A stretch of 64,000 nucleotides of DNA, taken from positions 1,408,001 through 1,472,000 of the forward strand of contig CP054837.1 in the NCBI GenBank assembly GCA_028768525.1, written 5' to 3'. Origin of the DNA: Desulfobacter sp. GTDB taxonomy: Bacteria > Desulfobacterota > Desulfobacteria > Desulfobacterales > Desulfobacteraceae. Below the pieces are notes generated by a model. That model worked only from the letters and a program-made list of their open reading frames with translations. It searched no databases and had not been told where the DNA came from. Below, in pieces: positions 17,389-28,526 of the stretch. The position numbers and the translations under genes are program-made. Numbering within the stretch: position 1 is the first letter of the stretch; each line of letters starts with the position of its first letter.

Positions 17389-17559
17389 ATGAATGCATTG
17401 ATTATTTTTACGGTGCGCCTGATCATGGGCCTGGCTTTCGGCATCATCCTGACCCGGCTGTTCAGGCCGGATTGGGGAATTTTTCACGGGGCGGCAACCG
17501 GGGTGATCCTGGTGGCCCTGGCCTACGGCATGAGTTTTTTCAGAAAATCCAAAGACTAA
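17389..17559 (+). CDS. small two-span membrane protein upstream of selB
   Basis: A 56-residue protein from ATG 17389 (TAAGGA upstream). It has two hydrophobic segments (ALIIFTVRLIMGLAFGIILT; TGVILVALAYGMSFF) joined by a short loop, and a positively charged tail. Family not recognised. It ends 12 bases before selB and shares its promoter, but nothing in it suggests a part in selenocysteine decoding. Confidence 0.6.
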   Translation: MNALIIFTVRLIMGLAFGIILTRLFRPDWGIFHGAATGVILVALAYGMSFFRKSKD

Positions 17560-17571
17560 CGGATAATATTC

Positions 17572-19485
17572 GTGGACAATATAATTTTAGGCACGGCAGG
17601 ACACATTGATCATGGAAAGACCAGCCTGGTCAAGGCATTGACCGGGGTTGAAACCGACCGCCTCAAAGAGGAAAAAGAGCGGGGCATCACCATAGAACTG
17701 GGATTTGCCTCCCTGGATCTTCCCAACGGACAGCACATCGGCATCGTGGATATGCCGGGCCACGAGAAATTTGTAAAGAATATGGTGGCCGGTTCCTCGG
17801 GCATTGATGTGGTGGTGATGGTGATTGCCGCAGATGAGGGCGTCATGCCCCAGACCCGTGAGCATATGGAAATCTGCAACCTCATGGGCATCCGCCACGG
17901 CATGATCGCCCTGACCAAGACCGATCTTGTGGATGAAGACTTGCTTGAACTGGCCCTGGAAGATATCAACGACTTTGTGGCAGAGACCTTTCTGGAAGAA
18001 AAACCCATTGTGCCGGTATCATCCGCCACAGGCCAGGGCCTGGAAAAATTCACAGCCACCCTTGAAGATATCTGCAGCCAACTGCCGGAACGAAAATATT
18101 CTTCCATATTCCGCCTTCCCGTGGACCGGGTGTTCTCCATGAAGGGATTTGGCACCGTCATCACCGGGACCCTGATATCCGGCCAGGTTAACGTGGGGGA
18201 TGACATCATGGTCTACCCCAAAAAAATCACCTCCAAAGTCAGGGGGATTCAGGTCCACTCCAGTGCCGTTGACAATGCTGCCGCCGGCACCCGGACCGCC
18301 ATCAATTTCCAGGGCCTGGACCGGGAATCCGTGGTCCGGGGGGATATACTCTCCTCGCCTGGCACTCTTATCGAGAGCTATATGGTGGATGCTGATTTCC
18401 ATTTTCTGAAAAGCAATGCCAAACCGGCCAAGGCCAGAACCCGGGTGCGCTTCCATTCCGGCACCAGTGAAATCCTGGGGTATATGGTTCTCCTTGACCG
18501 GGAGGAACTTCTGCCGGGGGATTCAGCCCCGGTGCAGTTCCGCCTGGAGGCACCGGTCTGCTGCATCAAGGATGACCGCTACGTGGTCCGGTCATACTCA
18601 CCGGTGAAAACCATCGGCGGCGGCACCATCCTGAACCCCGCCTCCCAGAAGCATAAATTAAACGATCCTGACGTTATCCAGGGCCTTGCCGACCTGCTCA
18701 CAGAGGACCATGAAAAAACCCTTTCATACTTTCTTTCCCAGAGAGGATTTGCCGGGCTCTCCCTCACCGACCTGAGGGTGATGGCCAATATCCCGGATAA
18801 AAAGCTGGCCGCCACCCTCCAGAAAATGCTGGCCAGACAGGAAATCATCCAGACAGACAAGGAAAGGCAAATATATGTCCACGGCAGGGTGTTTGACAAT
18901 TTCAAAGAAAAGTCACTGAAGCTGCTGGCCGCCTACCACGAAGCCAATCCCTTAAAGGAGGGCATGCCCGCCCAGGAACTGAAATCCAAATTCAAATACG
19001 TGGATGACGCCCGGTTCTTTAATATCCTGTTCAACCGCCTGGAAAAAGAAAAGGCAATTATCCAGGACAAAAACCTGGTCAAACTGGACGGGTTTGAGGT
19101 GGCACTGCAGGTGGACCAGCATGAAATAAAGGAAAAAATCCTGGGGATTTACAAAACGTCAGGCCTCACCCCGCCTTTTTTCAGGACCATCTGTCAGGAT
19201 CTGGACCTTGACCAGAAAACGGCCAAGGATGTACTCCAGATGCTCATCGATGAAAAAGAAGTGGTTAAAACCAAAGATGACCTGTTTTTCGGGGCGGGTG
19301 CCATTGCCGACCTTGAAACAAAACTCATTGAATTTTTAAAGGCAAATGAAAAAATCACCACTCCGGAATTCAAAGATATGACCGGTATTTCAAGAAAATT
19401 CGTTATCCCCCTGATTGAATATTTTGATTCCACCCGCCTGACCATCCGGGTGGGGGACCACCGGCAATTGAGGCGTCAGGTCTAA
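17572..19485 (+). CDS. selB: selenocysteine-specific translation elongation factor SelB
   Basis: Delivers Sec-tRNA to UGA codons that carry a SECIS hairpin. The GTPase motifs are GHIDHGKT (10-17), [17 protein letters not shown] and TKTD. EF-Tu-like beta-barrel domains follow ([18 protein letters not shown]). The long C-terminal part holds the tandem winged helices that bind the SECIS RNA. Length 637 is normal. The start is GTG 17572 with GGAT upstream. selA, selD and the tRNA-Sec gene are not in the window. A probable client, the HesB-like selenoprotein, lies at 47204-47521. Confidence 0.95.
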   Translation: MDNIILGTAGHIDHGKTSLVKALTGVETDRLKEEKERGITIELGFASLDLPNGQHIGIVDMPGHEKFVKNMVAGSSGIDVVVMVIAADEGVMPQTREHMEICNLMGIRHGMIALTKTDLVDEDLLELALEDINDFVAETFLEEKPIVPVSSATGQGLEKFTATLEDICSQLPERKYSSIFRLPVDRVFSMKGFGTVITGTLISGQVNVGDDIMVYPKKITSKVRGIQVHSSAVDNAAAGTRTAINFQGLDRESVVRGDILSSPGTLIESYMVDADFHFLKSNAKPAKARTRVRFHSGTSEILGYMVLLDREELLPGDSAPVQFRLEAPVCCIKDDRYVVRSYSPVKTIGGGTILNPASQKHKLNDPDVIQGLADLLTEDHEKTLSYFLSQRGFAGLSLTDLRVMANIPDKKLAATLQKMLARQEIIQTDKERQIYVHGRVFDNFKEKSLKLLAAYHEANPLKEGMPAQELKSKFKYVDDARFFNILFNRLEKEKAIIQDKNLVKLDGFEVALQVDQHEIKEKILGIYKTSGLTPPFFRTICQDLDLDQKTAKDVLQMLIDEKEVVKTKDDLFFGAGAIADLETKLIEFLKANEKITTPEFKDMTGISRKFVIPLIEYFDSTRLTIRVGDHRQLRRQV

Positions 19486-19508
19486 ATCAGCCGCTGTCAT
19501 CAAACCGT

Positions 19509-19545
19509 ACACCACCCCTGCAGGAGAATTCTGCAGGGGTGGTGT
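19509..19545 (+). terminator. strong intrinsic terminator after selB
   Basis: A perfect 15-bp inverted repeat (19509-19523 with 19531-19545) around GAGAATT, followed by a T-rich stretch. It probably also stops transcripts coming from the convergent CGGC gene. Confidence 0.85.
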
Positions 19546-19565
19546 TGTATTTTGTCCTGACGGGA

Positions 19566-19943
19566 TTATTTCACTTCCGGAACATACCCTTTAGGCAGAT
19601 GTGCAGATCCCAAAACACAGGGCAGACCAGTTCCTTCGGCCACCTTTTGGGCGATGGCCTCAATATGATCGCAAAACCCCCCTTTATCTTTATCCCATCC
19701 GTTTTCGGTTTTTCCGGCAAAGGCGCAAGTGCAGAAATGAATGGCCTGTGCCCCCTTTGCTTTTAGAATTTTCCCGTAATCCACCACATTATCTCCGGGA
19801 CACCGGCAGGTAAAAACGCCGGCCGGGCTGCACGAATCATAGCGGGCAAAGCCCTGGCTGTTTTCCATCATGGACTTAAAACAACTGGTCAGGGGACACC
19901 TGTTCTCATTTTTCTCACACCGGATAATGGCTACCTTTGTCAT
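19566..19943 (-). CDS. CGGC domain protein
   Basis: A 125-residue cysteine-rich protein. Cysteines fall in IIRCEKNENRCPLTSC (C9, C16, C21), YDSCSPAGVFTCRCPG, HFCTCAFAGK and FCDHIEAIAQ, the pattern of CGGC-domain proteins thought to bind metal. The start has a perfect SD (AAGGAG). It lies 30 bases downstream of the NifX-like gene and should share its sigma-54 promoter. Precise function unknown. Confidence 0.75.
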   Translation of the reverse strand: MTKVAIIRCEKNENRCPLTSCFKSMMENSQGFARYDSCSPAGVFTCRCPGDNVVDYGKILKAKGAQAIHFCTCAFAGKTENGWDKDKGGFCDHIEAIAQKVAEGTGLPCVLGSAHLPKGYVPEVK

Positions 19944-19973
19944 TATATTCTCCTTGCATTCTGCATCCGCTTG

Positions 19974-20465
19974 CTATTGTCTTCGACCCAGTCCCTGTCC
20001 CATTCCACGGCCCCGGCCCATCCCGCGCCCCCGGCCCATTCCGCCGGCGGCCCTGCATCCGCCGCCCCGGGCACTGCCGTATCCCGCATTGCCTGATGGG
20101 GCTTCTATCCCGGACTTTTCCGGAACGGTTGCCCCGGCAGCGGGCGCCAGTTCGCCCCGGTTAAACCGGTCAATTGCCTCTCCCACAATCCCCGCCTGCC
20201 CCGCATAGACCTTAACACCCGAGGCGGAGAGTACATCCATGGCATTGGGCCCGCAACTACCTGTGATTACGGCTCCGGCCCCTTTGTCAATTACTAAACC
20301 TGCCGTTTGAATGCCGGCACCGCCCCCAAGATTCCTGTTGCCATTGGATATGGCTTCAACACTTTTATCTTTGGTATCCACGATCAGTATATATTCACAC
20401 CGGCCGAACCTGGGATTGATCTCAGCACCCAGATCTTCACCGTATGCGCTTACAGCTACTTTCAT
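19974..20465 (-). CDS. dinitrogenase iron-molybdenum cofactor (NifX/NafY-like) domain protein
   Basis: A 163-residue protein. Residues 1-~105 match the small cofactor-binding fold found in NifX, NafY and the NifB C-terminus (MKVAVSAYGEDLGAEINPRF, then GRCEYILIVD; AVITGSCGPNAMDVLSASGV). The tail is low-complexity, with the repeat GMGRGRGMGRGRGMGQG ending GRRQ. Such orphan proteins in anaerobes are associated with Fe-S or molybdenum cofactor handling. SD AAGGAGG precedes ATG 20465. A sigma-54-type promoter lies about 70 bases upstream. Confidence 0.82.
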   Translation of the reverse strand: MKVAVSAYGEDLGAEINPRFGRCEYILIVDTKDKSVEAISNGNRNLGGGAGIQTAGLVIDKGAGAVITGSCGPNAMDVLSASGVKVYAGQAGIVGEAIDRFNRGELAPAAGATVPEKSGIEAPSGNAGYGSARGGGCRAAGGMGRGRGMGRGRGMGQGLGRRQ

Positions 20466-20535
20466 CACGCCTCCTTGCTAAAGGATTAACAAACTTTATT
20501 TAGCTTTCCAAGCTTTGACGCCCAACCATTAAGAC

Positions 20536-20551
20536 AGCAAAGACTGTGCCA
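20536..20551 (-). promoter_or_regulatory. sigma-54 promoter for the NifX-like / CGGC operon
   Basis: On the minus strand TGGCAC (20551-20546), five bases, TTGCT (20540-20536), an exact match to the -24/-12 consensus TGGCAC-N5-TTGCW. The predicted start near 20525 gives a leader of about 60 bases. It implies control by an enhancer-binding activator. Confidence 0.72.
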
Positions 20552-20678
20552 CTTATTAGCAAGCCACGCTTTTTGAAGGTTTTAGAATAAATTCAGCAAG
20601 ATAAAAGATACAATCGAACACATGGCGTCAAAAAAAGGGTCGCAAAATTGCAATCATTGGATCAAACCGGGTTCCAAT

Positions 20679-21875
20679 TCAGGAGATATCGTCTGGCAGT
20701 TCCTTGGCAAATGCCTCCACAATACTATCCAGCCGGGCCCAGCCCGCCAATGTCAAGACAAATGCGTCTCCCGCTTTGGAAAACCGCCCCAGCCCATCCT
20801 CTGCCAGGCGATCTGCCAAGATATTGAAATCGCGTTGAAACCCGGCCCCCGGCAATGCGTCAAAGGCTGGGATATCAATCCCTTTTGATCTGCGGAGCCC
20901 GACCATGATCCGTTCCAGCATTTGCTGGCCCGGGGTCAGGCATTCATGATCCCCAACGGGGAGGCATTCCCGGGTTAATGCGGATATATATTGATTTAGA
21001 TTAGAGACATTCCAGGACCGGACATATTCGACCTCCCCGGCACGTCCAAGCCGAATACCATAGGAATGGGCCGAGGGGCCGAAACCGTCGTAGGGAACCA
21101 TCTTCCAATAGGCTGAATTGTGACGGGACTCCCATTTTTTTTCCCGGAAAAAATTGGATATCTCATAGTGACTGAAACCGGCCGCTTCCAGGTATATGGA
21201 GGTGAACCGGAAACGATCCACCTGTGCCGGGCCGCCCATGGGAGTGACGAGCCCCTTTTCCCACGACCTGTACAGGGGAGTGCCGGGTTCCAGGGTCAGC
21301 ATGTAGCAGGAGAGGTGTTCAGGGGAAAATGAAAGCGCCCTGTCCATTTCCTCCTGCCAGTCGCCTTCGGCTTCTCCGGGAAGCCCGTAGATCAAATCCA
21401 GCCCCAGATTATCAAACCCGGCAACCCTGGCCGCATCAATGGCACGGGCCGCCCGGCTCCCGGTGTGTATCCGTCCCAGCAGTGCCAGCCGCCCATCCTC
21501 AAAGGACTGGATTCCCAGGCTCAGACGGTTGACCCCCACCTTCCGCAGGGCCTTCAGATATGTCCGGTCCAAGGTGCCGGGGTTGGCTTCAAGGGTAATT
21601 TCCGCGGAGGGTGCAAGGGAATAATATCTGGATACCGTCTCCAGGATTTTTTCAATGGCGGCAGGCAACAGAACCGACGGGGTCCCCCCACCGAAATAGA
21701 TTGTCTTCACAGCAGTTCGGTCACGGCGGCCGGGCCTTTGGGACCGCAACCGGATCTCCTCCACCAGGGCCGGGACATAATCCGAGGTCCGGGACAGATC
21801 CGTTTCCGAATAGAAATCGCAGTATCTGCACTTTTTAAGGCAGAAAGGCACATGGATATAAATGTGTTCAGACAA
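20679..21875 (-). CDS. hemW: HemW-like radical SAM protein
   Basis: A 398-residue radical SAM enzyme of the HemN/HemW family. The cluster motif HVPFCLKKCRYCDFYS has C12, C16 and C19 with the extra C-x-F typical of the family. GGGTPSVL, LEANPGTL, LSLGIQSF, GFDNLGLDLIYGLPG and NSAYWKMVPYDGFGPSAHS are all present. HemW is regarded as a heme-handling protein rather than a true coproporphyrinogen dehydrogenase. The start appears to be TTG 21875, overlapping the upstream radical SAM gene by 8 bases. Confidence 0.88.
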   Translation of the reverse strand: MSEHIYIHVPFCLKKCRYCDFYSETDLSRTSDYVPALVEEIRLRSQRPGRRDRTAVKTIYFGGGTPSVLLPAAIEKILETVSRYYSLAPSAEITLEANPGTLDRTYLKALRKVGVNRLSLGIQSFEDGRLALLGRIHTGSRAARAIDAARVAGFDNLGLDLIYGLPGEAEGDWQEEMDRALSFSPEHLSCYMLTLEPGTPLYRSWEKGLVTPMGGPAQVDRFRFTSIYLEAAGFSHYEISNFFREKKWESRHNSAYWKMVPYDGFGPSAHSYGIRLGRAGEVEYVRSWNVSNLNQYISALTRECLPVGDHECLTPGQQMLERIMVGLRRSKGIDIPAFDALPGAGFQRDFNILADRLAEDGLGRFSKAGDAFVLTLAGWARLDSIVEAFAKELPDDIS

Positions 21876-23046
21876 AACGCTTCATGAGCTGGTCAATGAT
21901 GTGGTCCACATTGTCCGGGGTAACGCCGAAATCCTCGCAGGCCTGGCGGACCCGCTCCAGGTTGGGGCTGTCAGCCATATCCTCCGGCCCCCTGAAAAAC
22001 CCCATGCGCCGCCCCACCTGGTAGAGCACCCGGTCCTGGGCGGAGAGGTCGAAAAAACGGTCAATGATACGGATCATCTTGTCCTTGTCACCGGGAAGCT
22101 CCCCCTCCAGGGTTTCAAAGAGGTTGAGGATGTGGTCGCTTTTCACTTTGGACCGGATATGGTCCAGACTTTCCAGAAAAAGCCTCAGCTCTTTGGCCAT
22201 CATGGCATCGCTGGGCTTCTCGAACCCCCCTTCGGCCTCCTGTTCGGCCAGCACGGTTCCCGGGGTAACGGCCAGTGTCCGGATGCGGATGAAATCAGGG
22301 TCAATGGCGTTGAGGGCCGATGCGGTTTCCAGGGCATGTTCAACGGAGAGGTCGATGCCGCCCAGTCCCGGCATCACATATTCGGAGAGCTCCATTCCCG
22401 CGGCCTTTACCTTGAGACCGGCCCTGATATGCCCGGCCTTGTCGATGCCCTTTTTGATGCGCTTCAATACCAGGTCGGAGCCGGATTCCATGCCGATATG
22501 AATCCGGTTCAGGCCGGCACGCCCCATCACCGCGAGATCATTGGATTTTATCCTGAGGATGGTGTGACTCCTGGCATAGGAGGTGATTCTCTTGGTTTCA
22601 GGAAAACAGCGGCGGATATGTTCAAGGACCTGAATCAGGTCGCCGGGCTTCATGATCATGGAATTGGCATCCTGCAAAAAAATGGATGCCATGCCCGAAG
22701 CATACCAGTTCATGGCGGCATTAAAGGCGACCCGGTCCTTGACGTCGACATTTTTGTACACCCCGTGGACGGCCTTGTGGTCGGGAATCAGCCCCGGGAT
22801 AACAACCTTGCGGATCTCTGAAATATAGCCATGGATAAGATCGATATCCCGGATGATATTTTCGACGGACCGTAAAGAAAATTTCCTGTTCTTATACACC
22901 CGGCAGAAGGTGCACCGGTTCCAGGGACAGTTCCGGGTCAGCCGCAGCAACAGGCTATACGCCTCTGAAGGCGGGCGAATGGGCCCCTGCTCAAATCCCC
23001 TGTACGCATCTTTTTTTTTATCGGGTCTGTTTTTTTTTGCCGGCAT
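21868..23046 (-). CDS. radical SAM protein with CX4CX2C cluster motif
   Basis: A 392-residue radical SAM protein. The cluster-binding cysteines are C40, C45 and C48 in RNCPWNRCTFCRVY, one residue wider than the usual CX3CX2C. Other motifs are RIHIGMESGSDLVLKRIKKG and IRIRTLAVTPGT. The basic N-terminus (MPAKKNRPDKKK) is not a signal peptide. Its reaction is unknown. It overlaps hemW by 8 bases, so the two are co-translated. It diverges from the Kdo8N genes. Confidence 0.82.
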   Translation of the reverse strand: MPAKKNRPDKKKDAYRGFEQGPIRPPSEAYSLLLRLTRNCPWNRCTFCRVYKNRKFSLRSVENIIRDIDLIHGYISEIRKVVIPGLIPDHKAVHGVYKNVDVKDRVAFNAAMNWYASGMASIFLQDANSMIMKPGDLIQVLEHIRRCFPETKRITSYARSHTILRIKSNDLAVMGRAGLNRIHIGMESGSDLVLKRIKKGIDKAGHIRAGLKVKAAGMELSEYVMPGLGGIDLSVEHALETASALNAIDPDFIRIRTLAVTPGTVLAEQEAEGGFEKPSDAMMAKELRLFLESLDHIRSKVKSDHILNLFETLEGELPGDKDKMIRIIDRFFDLSAQDRVLYQVGRRMGFFRGPEDMADSPNLERVRQACEDFGVTPDNVDHIIDQLMKRFV

Positions 23047-23147
23047 GCTTGCTTCTTATTGCGTCATTGTCTAAGCGTATCCGCTGTTTATCATTACAAT
23101 GTCTTATAAACATTGAAAAACCGAAAGTCAATTTATTTGGATCCGGC

Positions 23148-23177
23148 TTGAAAACAGCGCCTGGAGTGTGATATTTA
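23148..23177 (+). promoter_or_regulatory. predicted promoter for the kdnA-kdnB-kdsB operon
   Basis: TTGAAA (23148-23153), an 18-base spacer and TATTTA (23172-23177), in the 185-base gap between the divergent radical SAM gene and kdnA. Other AT-rich hexamers nearby could serve as the -10. Confidence 0.4.
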
Positions 23178-23231
23178 TTCATACTTTTATAGTAAGTACC
23201 AAACATAAGTATAAATAATAAGGAGGCGGCC

Positions 23232-25500
<2,269 letters not shown>

Positions 25501-25505
25501 ACGCC

Positions 25506-26234
25506 ATGCCCGTAGCCGTCATACCCGCACGATTCGGGTCCAGCAGACTCGAAGGAAAACCCCTGGTAAAAATCGCCGGCAAACCCATGATCCAGCGGGT
25601 TTACGAACAGGCGCAGCAGTCATCTGTGGTCAGCCGTACCGTGGTGGCCACGGATGACCAGCGCATCGTCAAGGCCGTGGAGTCCTTCGGGGGAGAAGCC
25701 CTCATGACCTCGGACACCTGCCGGTCCGGCACGGATCGGGTGGCTGAAACAGCAGAGCTGCTGGGCCTGGGTCCCGATGAAATTCTTATCAATATCCAGG
25801 GAGACCAGCCGGTATTCGATCCCCGGTGCCTGGATTACATGATCCGCCCCTTTGAAACGGAGAAAGACCTTTCCATGTCCACCCTGGCTTATAGGATTGA
25901 AGATCCCAGGGAGATCACCGATCCCAAGGATGTGAAAGTCGTCTTTGACAAAAATGGGTCTGCTCTTTACTTTTCCCGGGCCCAGATCCCCTTTCCCCGT
26001 GACGGCCAGACCGATGTGGACTATTACAAGCACCTGGGGTTCTACGCCTATACCAAACGGTTTCTGGACAAGATCATCACCCTGTCCACGGGTATCTGCG
26101 AAGAGGTGGAAAAACTGGAGCAGTTGAGAATCCTGGAACACGGGTATGCCATCAAGGTGGTGGTTTCCCCCTATGACTCCCCGGAAATCGATCTGCCCGA
26201 AGATATCAAACGCATCGAAGCGAGGCTTTCCTGA
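25506..26234 (+). CDS. kdsB: 3-deoxy-manno-octulosonate cytidylyltransferase (CMP-Kdo/Kdo8N synthetase)
   Basis: Activates Kdo-type sugars with CTP before transfer by WaaA. The 242-residue protein has PARFGSSRLEGKPL at the N-terminus, DTCRSGTDRVAE, NIQGDQPVFDP and HLGFYAYTKRFL, all diagnostic for KdsB. Given its position after kdnA-kdnB it probably activates Kdo8N. Its stop is immediately followed by the TTG start of the next gene. Confidence 0.93.
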   Translation: MPVAVIPARFGSSRLEGKPLVKIAGKPMIQRVYEQAQQSSVVSRTVVATDDQRIVKAVESFGGEALMTSDTCRSGTDRVAETAELLGLGPDEILINIQGDQPVFDPRCLDYMIRPFETEKDLSMSTLAYRIEDPREITDPKDVKVVFDKNGSALYFSRAQIPFPRDGQTDVDYYKHLGFYAYTKRFLDKIITLSTGICEEVEKLEQLRILEHGYAIKVVVSPYDSPEIDLPEDIKRIEARLS

Positions 26235-27392
26235 TTGTCCCGGAGATCATTTTATAAAATCATCCACACCTCCGCCCGGACCCAGTGGGGGGATACGGAA
26301 AAAAGAATCCTCAGCGAATCCGTCTGGATGGAGGAACAGGGGCACCTGGTCATCATTATTGCGCCGTTAAACAGCCCCCTCTACCTTAAGGCCAGGGAAA
26401 AGGGAATCACCGTGCATCCCCTCTCCTTTCAGACCCTGGCCCAGGTAGGCGAATACGGCAGGATACGGCAGATCTTTGCCAATGAAAAACCCTTTGTGGT
26501 CAACTGCCACGGCCGGGCCGATGCCAGGATCGCCCTGAAAGCCGCCCAGAAAACAGGGGTTCCCTGCAGGATCATCACCCGCCACACCGGCGGGGCCCTG
26601 AAAAACACCTGGGCCAACAGGAAAATCTACAAGACGCTCAGCCATTACGTCTTTACCACGGCCAATGATACCACCCGGCACCTCCGGGATCTCTTCAACC
26701 TCTCTGAGATGGAAATTTTTTCCATCCCCGACGGGATTTCTGAACCCGACGGCCTGCCAGAAAACGATGATGCAAGAAAAAATCTGGCCCACGATTTCGG
26801 GCTCCCCGTGGACACCCGGTTCATTGGGATTCTTGGAAAGGTTCCTGAGCCAAAGGCCCTGGCTGCTCTGTTTAAAGCGGTTAAACTAAGCCCCCGGGCG
26901 GCATCCCGCCACCTGGTTTTCTTTGAAAAGGCAGAAAACAAAAACAAGGAGCGGATGGCCCAACTGGCCAGCGAACTGGGGATGGCCGGAAAGATTCACC
27001 ACGCCCCCGGTACAGAAGAAGACTGCTGGGCCCTATACCGTGCCCTGGACTGTTTACTCTTTCCGGAGCCTCCGGCCGTTTACCCGGGTGTCCCCCTGGG
27101 AATGCTGGAAGCCCTGTATGCCGGCTGTCCGGTCATCGGCGCCGATTGCGGAGGCATCAGGGATATTATTGCCCATGAGAAAACCGGACTTTTGTTCACT
27201 CCGGGCCATGATTCTGAATTGGCAAAAATGACGGAAGCGGCCCTGGCAGATGAAACGTCAGCCCAAAAAAGGGCGGCAGTGGCCAGGGAGGTGGCAAAAA
27301 ACAAATACACCATGGATGCCATGGGACGGGATCTTATCAGGATATACAGGCTTCGCCAGGTCAAGATCGAGCGGAGACTTCATTACAATTAA
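26235..27392 (+). CDS. GT4-family glycosyltransferase
   Basis: A 385-residue protein with two Rossmann-like halves. The second half has GILGKVPEPKALAALFKAV, CLLFPEPPAVYPGVPLGMLE and ALYAGCPVIGADCGGIRDII, the usual GT4 donor-site block. The first half has TQWGDTEKRILSESVWMEEQ. Start: TTG 26235 directly after the kdsB stop, with GAGG upstream; no early ATG exists. As the fourth gene of the Kdo8N operon it probably adds an inner-core sugar. Its 3' end overlaps the convergent glycosyltransferase by 32 bases. Confidence 0.83.
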   Translation: MSRRSFYKIIHTSARTQWGDTEKRILSESVWMEEQGHLVIIIAPLNSPLYLKAREKGITVHPLSFQTLAQVGEYGRIRQIFANEKPFVVNCHGRADARIALKAAQKTGVPCRIITRHTGGALKNTWANRKIYKTLSHYVFTTANDTTRHLRDLFNLSEMEIFSIPDGISEPDGLPENDDARKNLAHDFGLPVDTRFIGILGKVPEPKALAALFKAVKLSPRAASRHLVFFEKAENKNKERMAQLASELGMAGKIHHAPGTEEDCWALYRALDCLLFPEPPAVYPGVPLGMLEALYAGCPVIGADCGGIRDIIAHEKTGLLFTPGHDSELAKMTEAALADETSAQKRAAVAREVAKNKYTMDAMGRDLIRIYRLRQVKIERRLHYN

Positions 27393-28515
27393 GCCTGGCG
27401 CTCTTTTTTTCTTCTGCAATTTCGTAATACAGGCGCTCATACCGGGCCGCAGTCTCATCCCAGGTATGGGCGCTTGCTGTTTCCCTGCCCTGCCGGCCGA
27501 TCTCATCCCTAACCGTCTTGTTTTTAAGGTCTTTCAATATCCCCGGAAGCTGGTCCGGTGAATCAAACACAATGCCGTTCCGCCCCGAATCAATCAGGCA
27601 TGAACACCCGGCAGCCCGGGAGGTAACCACCGGGATTCCGCACGCCATCGCCTCAAGCACGGTCATACCGAAGGCCTCTGCAAGGGAGGGTAGCACCAGC
27701 ACATCTGCGAGGGCGTAATACCGGAGTACATTATCCGTCAGACCGGTAAACACCACCCGATCGCCCAGCCCGTATTCCGCCACAAGACGGGTGTAATGCT
27801 CCATTTTTTCCTGCCGTCCCACCACAAAAAGTTTCATTCCACGGTCAATGGCAGGGATAAGGTTGTCCAGCCCCTTGCGCCGGAATTCGGAACCCACAAA
27901 AAGCACGGCGGTCTCATCGGGTGCCAGTCCCTGTTCCCGCCTGGCCGACGCCCGCATGGCAGCAATTTTCAAAGGAGAGAACACATCAATATCCACCCCA
28001 GGAGGGATGACGCTAATGCCGCCAAAACGCCGGTGGCAATCCTGAAGATCCTCACGGATCACATCTGAAACGGCTACCAGGCGGCTGGATGACGCCTGCT
28101 GCCGTTCCATGTGAATATAGAGCCAGGCCCTGGGCGAAATAAAAAACTCATTAATTTTTTTCAACAGGGACATGGTTCCCATGCCCCGCATGAATGAAAA
28201 GGTATGAATCGTTGAGATATCACCACGGCATCCCTTATCGTGGGAATGGACCACATCATACATTTTTCCCTCCATCCGGGCCAAGACCCCCCTGGAAAAG
28301 GAATGCAGGGCAAGGACACTGGAAAACATCATTTTTTCAGGAATCCTGAAAACGGTCATCCCCCGGGTCAGGCTCCCATCAATTTCCCTGGCATACAGAT
28401 CAATCTCATGCCCGTTTTCCACCATTCTTTGCGCGGCTTCAACGGCATACCGTTCAGCCCCGCCTGTGGCCACAAAATTTTTAATGATTAGGGCAATGCG
28501 CAGTGCTTTTTTCAT
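27361..28515 (-). CDS. GT4-family glycosyltransferase, LPS core type
   Basis: A 384-residue protein. The N-terminal KNFVATGGAERYAVEAAQRM, DVVHSHDKG, and the C-terminal FVGSEFRRKGLDNLI, VLVLPSLAEAFGMTVLEAMA and CGIPVVTSRAAG are GT4 motifs, close to WaaG-like core glucosyltransferases. It is the last gene of the long minus-strand LPS series and returns to GC-rich composition after the AT-rich O-antigen genes. It lies 11 bases after the O-antigen ligase. Confidence 0.87.
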   Translation of the reverse strand: MKKALRIALIIKNFVATGGAERYAVEAAQRMVENGHEIDLYAREIDGSLTRGMTVFRIPEKMMFSSVLALHSFSRGVLARMEGKMYDVVHSHDKGCRGDISTIHTFSFMRGMGTMSLLKKINEFFISPRAWLYIHMERQQASSSRLVAVSDVIREDLQDCHRRFGGISVIPPGVDIDVFSPLKIAAMRASARREQGLAPDETAVLFVGSEFRRKGLDNLIPAIDRGMKLFVVGRQEKMEHYTRLVAEYGLGDRVVFTGLTDNVLRYYALADVLVLPSLAEAFGMTVLEAMACGIPVVTSRAAGCSCLIDSGRNGIVFDSPDQLPGILKDLKNKTVRDEIGRQGRETASAHTWDETAARYERLYYEIAEEKKSARLNCNEVSARS

Positions 28516-28526
28516 TAAGGTCAGCC

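Noticed and set aside
20000..20060. Tandem GRGRGM-coding repeat as a mobile repeat or CRISPR-like element
   Set aside because: It is in frame inside the NifX-like gene tail and is simply a low-complexity Gly/Arg/Met sequence.
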